Positions 59,475 to 64,000 of a stretch of 64,000 nt of DNA are shown one piece after another. A model generated the notes under the pieces. That model did not search any database. It was not told the DNA's origin and worked only from the letters and a program-made list of their open reading frames with translations. Where the stretch lies: the NCBI GenBank assembly GCA_947380295.1, contig CANCQK010000005.1, positions 1 to 64,000 on the forward strand. The letters run 5' to 3'. This stretch comes from Bdellovibrionales bacterium. GTDB taxonomy: Bacteria > Bdellovibrionota > UBA1018. Made by a program: the position numbers and the translations under genes. Position 1 is the stretch's first letter. Each line of letters begins with the position of its first letter.

Positions 59475-60959
59475 TTAGTACCATCCAATCGGTGTTTCAT
59501 CGAGGTTGATATTGACCTGCTTAATCTCTAGGTAGGCTTCGATCCCATGAAGTCCAAGCTCCCGACCGATTCCGCTTTGCTTATATCCGCCCCACGGCAT
59601 TTCATTAAAAGTGGGGTGATAGGTATTGAGCCAGGTGATTCCAGCACGGATACTATGAATCACTCGTAATCCTCGATTCACGTTCTTGGTCCACACACCT
59701 GCTGCCAAGCCATACTCAGTATCGTTAGCAATCTGAATCGCCTGTGACTCGCTTTCAAAGGGAATGATCGAGAGAACCGGACCAAATATTTCCTCTCTGC
59801 CAACACGCATTTGGGGTGTCACGTGGTCAAAAATCGTGGGTTCAAGAAAGTTTCCTTTTTCGAATTCTGCTCCCACAGGCCGGCGGCCGCCACAGATGAG
59901 TTTTGCGCCCTCAGAGATGCCAATTTTAATATAATTCTCCACCTTTTTTAAGTGATCTGCCGAGATCAGAGGCCCCATTTTTACCCCTGGGGTGAGCCCG
60001 TGGCCCAACTTAATTCGAGGGATTTTATTGATGAGAGCTGCTACAAAGTCTGCGTGGATCGACTTTTCAATCAAAAGGCGAGATCCTGCTGAGCAGACTT
60101 CGCCTTGATTGGCAAACGCTCCAAACAGTGCTCCGTCTACAGCTGCTTCAAAATCGGCATCGGCAAAAACAATGTTTGGATTTTTCCCTCCCAACTCAAG
60201 CGATATTTTTTTGAGGTTGGAACTGGCTGCAACCATAATTTTTCGGCCGGTGACCGTGCCGCCCGTGAATGCAATCTTGTCTACCTTTGAGTTCGATGCG
60301 AGCTCTTCACCAGCGCCTGCGCCGGGACCTGTGACGACATTCACAACGCCTGGAGGTAGACCGACTGATTCGATGATCCGTGCAAGCTCGAGAGCAGTGA
60401 TTGGAGTGAGCTCGGAGGGTTTGAGGACACAAACATTTCCAGCTGCGAGAGCCGGAGCCAACTTCCACGCGGCCATCATAAGTGGGTAGTTCCAGGGGAT
60501 GATCTGGCCGCAAACTCCGACCGGCTCGCGCACCACATAGCTAATCGAATTGGCGGGTACGCTCATGGTTTCCCCATGGATTTTGGTCGCTAATCCTCCG
60601 TAAAACTCAAAGCAATTGGCCGCATCAGCGACATCGAACTCGGCCTCGGCGAGGGGCTTGCCACAATTACGAACCTCAAGCTCGGCCAAAAATTGACCTT
60701 CGCGTCGGATGGCATCTGCAATTTTAAAGAGGTATTTTCCTCGATCGAGAGCTGAGGTCTTTCTCCACGGCCCGGCCTCAAAAGCCTGACGAGCTGCATC
60801 AATTGCGAGCGCCACGTCTTTTGGTTCTGCCTCTGGTACTCGAGCAATCAGATCTCCATTCCCTGGGTCTGTGATTTTGCGAGTGGCACCCGATTGCGCT
60901 GCAACCCATTTTCCATTGATCCACATCTGATAGGACTTTACAGGGTGTGGTTTGGTCAT
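59475..60959 (-). CDS. Betaine/aminobutyraldehyde-type aldehyde dehydrogenase
   Basis: NAD-dependent dehydrogenase of 494 residues. Glutamate in SLELGGKNPNIVFADAD, catalytic cysteine in ANQGEVCSAGSRLL, cofactor motif FTGGTVTGRKIM and C-terminal WLNTYHPTFNEMPWGGYKQ followed by SGIGRE. The ending is typical of betaine-aldehyde and gamma-aminobutyraldehyde dehydrogenases. Next to the GABA aminotransferase and amine oxidase, oxidation of 4-aminobutanal to GABA is the best guess; betaine synthesis is the alternative. The start ATG has GGAGGA upstream on the minus strand. Confidence 0.88.
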   Translation of the reverse strand: MTKPHPVKSYQMWINGKWVAAQSGATRKITDPGNGDLIARVPEAEPKDVALAIDAARQAFEAGPWRKTSALDRGKYLFKIADAIRREGQFLAELEVRNCGKPLAEAEFDVADAANCFEFYGGLATKIHGETMSVPANSISYVVREPVGVCGQIIPWNYPLMMAAWKLAPALAAGNVCVLKPSELTPITALELARIIESVGLPPGVVNVVTGPGAGAGEELASNSKVDKIAFTGGTVTGRKIMVAASSNLKKISLELGGKNPNIVFADADFEAAVDGALFGAFANQGEVCSAGSRLLIEKSIHADFVAALINKIPRIKLGHGLTPGVKMGPLISADHLKKVENYIKIGISEGAKLICGGRRPVGAEFEKGNFLEPTIFDHVTPQMRVGREEIFGPVLSIIPFESESQAIQIANDTEYGLAAGVWTKNVNRGLRVIHSIRAGITWLNTYHPTFNEMPWGGYKQSGIGRELGLHGIEAYLEIKQVNINLDETPIGWY

Positions 60960-61027
60960 CTTAGATCCTCCTGATCTTTGAATATTCTATCATAAATCAT
61001 AAATGGTGTGGTTTCCTGATCTTTCGA

Positions 61028-61933
61028 TTAGGCTGGCGCACTAGCTAAATACATTCCAATTAATATAAAAAATAAGCACAACCATTGGAGTTTCGTCACG
61101 GCTTCTTTAAGAACGAGAGCAGCAAATCCAAGCGTCACCGCAGGGTAGGCTCCTGTAATCGGTGTTACGATGGAGATGGGGCCAAAGCGATTGGCGATGA
61201 TGACTCCCAGATCCCCACCCGCCATCATTCCCATGGGCAGGAGAGAGCGGATCCAATTTCCAGGTGCAAGGCGGTATCCATGTCCTTTTAGCACCCCATA
61301 GACGCCTAGAGTCAGGGCGCCCCCAACCGTATTGCAGAGAGCTAAATTCACTTCGCTGGCCTGGGGGAAACTATACGAGTACTTCACCAAGGTTTGAGAT
61401 CCTGCCCAAAGAATGAGGGCAATCAGAGAGAACCCGATCCATTGGGAATTTCGGGGGGCCGCTTCCGGATCATTTTGACTTCGGTCGGGTGGCGAATAGG
61501 CCAGTCCTAGACATCCCACTACGACGGAGATCACTCCGATATACTGCTGAATCAAAAGGGTCTCCCCCAGAAATGCTCGACCAAAGACGACGGTGAGTGC
61601 TGGATAGGCAGCGGATAATGTCCCTACGATCGTGATCGGACCCATGAGGATCGACTGAAAGTAAAAAACCCAACCTAAACCGTCACCGATATAAGCTAAC
61701 ACCCCAAGAGCCAAAAAAGGGAGGCCGTCCCTTGCCGTGAGCGGTGGGTGTGTCTGAGTGAAAAAGTAGCTGAGATTGACGATAGCTTTGGCAAAAACAA
61801 AATAGAGACAAAAGAGTGCCGGCGGCACTTCAGAGATCCACTTTTTGATCAAGCCTTGGCCCACCCCGTAAAGAAAGAGAGCTGAAACGGCCGGCGTAAA
61901 CCACAGCCAGAGCGGTGAGGATGCAGGGATCAT
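61028..61933 (-). CDS. EamA/DMT-family permease in the amine cluster
   Basis: Inner-membrane protein of 301 residues with ten helices in two EamA repeats. LSAAYPALTVVFGRAFLGET closes repeat 1 and TGAYPAVTLGFAALVLKEA closes repeat 2. The two similar A/G-A-Y-P-A motifs show the internal duplication. Its start overlaps the stop of the amine-oxidase gene by 4 nt (ATGA), so it may move an amine or its product for this pathway. The substrate is not known. Confidence 0.8.
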   Translation of the reverse strand: MIPASSPLWLWFTPAVSALFLYGVGQGLIKKWISEVPPALFCLYFVFAKAIVNLSYFFTQTHPPLTARDGLPFLALGVLAYIGDGLGWVFYFQSILMGPITIVGTLSAAYPALTVVFGRAFLGETLLIQQYIGVISVVVGCLGLAYSPPDRSQNDPEAAPRNSQWIGFSLIALILWAGSQTLVKYSYSFPQASEVNLALCNTVGGALTLGVYGVLKGHGYRLAPGNWIRSLLPMGMMAGGDLGVIIANRFGPISIVTPITGAYPAVTLGFAALVLKEAVTKLQWLCLFFILIGMYLASAPA

Positions 61934-63372
61934 CTTCGTCCTCCTTTGAGGAGTGAGATCAGTTGTTGTGCCACTCGGGTTGCGGATTTAAATGCGCCAC
62001 TGGAGTGAGTTCCTTCTGTAAAATCACCAGCAAGATAAATGTGATTTTCGGGTATCCTGAGTTCATTCGAGAGCTCGTCGAAGCGAGAGCGTCCCACCGG
62101 CCAGCCGGCAATGGCTCGCGGGTGATATCGATAAAATTCTACACTCTGAATGTCCTTTGAAAAACCGGGCCAAAGTTGTTCAAAAGCGGACGCGATTTGT
62201 TTTTTTACTTCGTCCAGTGGCATCATCGTAAATTTCTCAGCATGATAACCAGTAATCAGGAGCGAAAGAATCTTAGTGTCGGTGTTTTGATCTGGGTTGC
62301 CATCGTAGATCACGCCTAAATCCGAGTCTGAGAGGATCGGCAGCGCTTCTGCCGCTTTTTTGGTTTGAAATCGGTCGGACTTCCGAGAAACGAAAACGTG
62401 AGCTTTAAAGTATGATCCCCAAGTTTGAGTTTTGATGGCCTCCCATTTTTTCTCTGAGAGCGGTGGATCAAATTGGAGTTCGGAAAGGCGATACAGAGGA
62501 ATTGTGCTGACCACCGCTTTCGCCTCAATTTTTCGATTTTGATGAGTGACCTGGTTTAATACGCTTATAATAATCCGGCTTTTCTTGCTTTCTAGTCGAG
62601 TCACTCTTTCATTGAGACTGATCCGGTGAGGGTTGATGTACTTTGTGAGCGCCTGGGTAAAGCGCTCATTTCCGCCGATGACCCGATAGCTCGCTTCTCC
62701 CTTCCCGAGGAAAATGTGAAACTCAGAGATTCCATCCAAAGCAGAGAGTTGCTCCCACTGTGTTCCGATCTCGCATTCGACAGAGATCCGGATCCACTCG
62801 GATACTCTCTTGGGTAGGTTTTGCTGAAGAACCCATTCAGACAATGCGATGTCTTTGAGGTTCATGAGTTCTTTCGGGAGGGGATGTGGCCCGTTTATTC
62901 TTTGAATCATAGGGCCGACTTGTGCCCGGAACGAGTCAAATGCGGCCTTTTCAACAGGCGTGAAGATGCGTGTTAGAAAGTCCTCTACCGACTCCTTTTG
63001 TCCCAGAGTCTCGAGTTTTTGGTTGAGAACGACACTCGATGCTGAGCTTTCTACCTTTAAGGGAAGTTTGAGTTCCTTTAAAATTTTTACCGCGGGATTG
63101 CTTTCCCAGTATTCCTCCATTCCCGAATCTGCGTGAAGTGTCACCTGTCCCGGAGTCTGGTACGTCACAGTCCGGACCCTTCCACCGACCCGTGGAGTGA
63201 TTTCGACCAAGTGGTAAGGAATACCCGCCTTTTTGAGCTGATAGGCCGTCGCTAAACCGCTGAGACCTGCACCAATAATGAGAACGTCTGTTTTTTGAGG
63301 TAACTGTGCGAGAGCGAGGCTGGAAAAATAGACGAAAATTGCGAGAGCTCGAAAGACTAATTTGAGAACCAT
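61930..63372 (-). CDS. Exported flavin monoamine/polyamine oxidase
   Basis: FAD amine oxidase of about 480 residues. FAD motif VLIIGAGLSGLATAYQLKKA near residue 32, then RVGGRVRT; near the C-terminus YHPRAIAGWPVGRSRFDEL and HIYLAGDFTEGTHSSGAFKS carry the FAD-binding end. The N-terminus is a signal peptide (LVFRALAIFVYFSSLALAQ), so the enzyme works outside the cytoplasm, unusual for putrescine oxidases. The frame is open to TTG 63432, without a ribosome-binding site; ATG 63372 yields the signal peptide and is preferred. First gene of the minus-strand amine cluster; divergent from the ALDH gene at 63502. Confidence 0.82.
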   Translation of the reverse strand: MVLKLVFRALAIFVYFSSLALAQLPQKTDVLIIGAGLSGLATAYQLKKAGIPYHLVEITPRVGGRVRTVTYQTPGQVTLHADSGMEEYWESNPAVKILKELKLPLKVESSASSVVLNQKLETLGQKESVEDFLTRIFTPVEKAAFDSFRAQVGPMIQRINGPHPLPKELMNLKDIALSEWVLQQNLPKRVSEWIRISVECEIGTQWEQLSALDGISEFHIFLGKGEASYRVIGGNERFTQALTKYINPHRISLNERVTRLESKKSRIIISVLNQVTHQNRKIEAKAVVSTIPLYRLSELQFDPPLSEKKWEAIKTQTWGSYFKAHVFVSRKSDRFQTKKAAEALPILSDSDLGVIYDGNPDQNTDTKILSLLITGYHAEKFTMMPLDEVKKQIASAFEQLWPGFSKDIQSVEFYRYHPRAIAGWPVGRSRFDELSNELRIPENHIYLAGDFTEGTHSSGAFKSATRVAQQLISLLKGGRR

Positions 63373-63501
63373 TCTGGATGCGGCCTTTCCATAAAACTTC
63401 CCAACCAAGTCATTTGGGAATATGTTATTCAAAATAGTAGATCCTAACGAAGAGTCTACTTTCTGCTACTTGAGAATCTAAGATGAAATACAAGGAAACT
63501 C

Positions 63502-64000
63502 ATGCTCAAAAAGTTGAAAGATAACAATCGAACGCAAGCGATTCTGATTCATGGAAATTGGGTGACCCCTCAATCTTCTCATCTCAGGGAGATTCGAAAT
63601 CCTAGCAGTTTAGAGCTTTTGGGCACTGCGGCAGATTGCGGCCAAGATGATGTCAACGCAGCAGTTCTGTCAGCTCGTAACGCTCAGCAGAGTTGGTGGA
63701 GAGTGCCCGGAGTTGAAAAAGCTAAACTCCTCAGAGAGGTGGGACGCCGCGTCCGAGAGATGGAATACGATCTGTCTCGTCTGATGACCAAGGAAACCGG
63801 TAAGGCCTTGTGTGAGTCGGTAGATTGCATCGATTGGGTGGCTGCAGCGTTTGAGTATTATGCTGAAGTGGCTCGATCGAGTTATGGAAAATCCATTCCC
63901 CCTGTGGCTCCGCATCAGATTAACTTTACCATTAAAGAACCCTATGGCGTGGTAGGCGCTATTGTTCCGTTCAATTTCCCCCTTCTATTGATGGCATGGA
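63502..64000 (+). CDS. Aldehyde dehydrogenase, N-terminal part (cut by window end)
   Basis: Plus-strand frame from ATG 63502, with AAGGA five to six bases upstream, running off the window after about 166 codons. The visible protein has the ALDH N-terminal layout: IHGNWVTPQS, RNPSSLELLGT, LSRLMTKETGKALCES, and YGVVGAIVPFNFPLLLMAW, which is the conserved family stretch before the NAD site. The catalytic cysteine lies beyond the end. Next to the amine oxidase it may act on succinic semialdehyde or aminobutyraldehyde. It diverges from the amine oxidase with 129 bases between starts. Confidence 0.85.
   Translation, partial: MLKKLKDNNRTQAILIHGNWVTPQSSHLREIRNPSSLELLGTAADCGQDDVNAAVLSARNAQQSWWRVPGVEKAKLLREVGRRVREMEYDLSRLMTKETGKALCESVDCIDWVAAAFEYYAEVARSSYGKSIPPVAPHQINFTIKEPYGVVGAIVPFNFPLLLMAW

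Noticed and set aside
1..64000. CRISPR arrays, insertion sequences, prophage or rRNA
   Set aside because: No regularly spaced repeats, no transposase or integrase proteins, no phage structural proteins and no rRNA-like sequence were seen.

Overview
The window looks like chromosomal DNA from a Gram-negative bacterium. The evidence is: LPS-type genes (GT9, LptF/G-like), lipoprotein maturation genes (lspA, lgt), a sigma-32-like heat-shock promoter before clpB, and a C5-type heme pathway. Together with spoVG, an RRM-type RNA-binding protein, a Flp-type pilin and many amino-acid catabolic genes, this is most like a Bdellovibrionota/Oligoflexia-type organism. That placement is inference from gene content only; no 16S rRNA or taxonomic marker was searched. 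The DNA is dense, with many 4-nt ATGA overlaps, interlocked stop codons and several non-ATG starts with good Shine-Dalgarno sites.

Layout. 1-4.7 kb (minus strand): an MMPL/RND transporter, a LysE-type exporter and a GT9 glycosyltransferase. 4.8-13.4 kb (plus): clpB, spoVG, tRNA-Gln, pgsA, tRNA-Leu, RNase R and a UbiB-type kinase. 13.5-17 kb: a secreted metzincin-like peptidase, a P5C dehydrogenase and an arginase-family ureohydrolase. 17-22.7 kb is an accessory-looking block: a membrane GT-C-like gene, a 5'-truncated relative, an AAA+/DUF4143 ATPase, manC, and a TumE-type toxin with its HTH antitoxin. The toxin promoter lies within a perfect 12-bp inverted repeat. 22.7-24.3 kb: a YkgJ-type cysteine cluster protein, an RRM protein and RNase HI.

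24.3-33.3 kb is a heme operon: hemA (short), a hemC-hemD fusion, hemB, hemL, then a histidine kinase and OmpR-type regulator inside the operon, then hemE and hemN. Protoporphyrinogen oxidase (hemG/hemY type) lies apart at 37.6-38.9 kb; ferrochelatase is not seen. Between them are a DMT permease, a DUF2844-DUF3443 pair (the second with two pepsin-like D-T/S-G motifs), a proline-rich lipoprotein and a previously unlisted 33-residue membrane peptide.

39-44.5 kb: lspA, lgt, a plsY with an altered first motif, a BtuFCD-like ABC importer, and an outer-membrane protein whose 3' end lies antisense to the ABC ATPase. 44.5-53.8 kb is mostly housekeeping: dksA, galU, priA, lepB, an LptF/G permease, def, fmt and rpe. 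It also holds a CFI-box-like gene whose last 174 nt are antisense to the end of lepB. 53.8-58.1 kb: hutH, hutI, a Flp-type pilin, a TlpA-like thioredoxin and a PAP2 protein. 58.1-64 kb: a probable putrescine/GABA catabolic cluster (aminotransferase, aldehyde dehydrogenase, DMT permease, secreted flavin amine oxidase, and a second aldehyde dehydrogenase cut by the window end).

Taken together, the histidine, proline/glutamate and polyamine degradation genes suggest a cell that lives on amino acids and amines. No phage, transposase, CRISPR or rRNA was seen.
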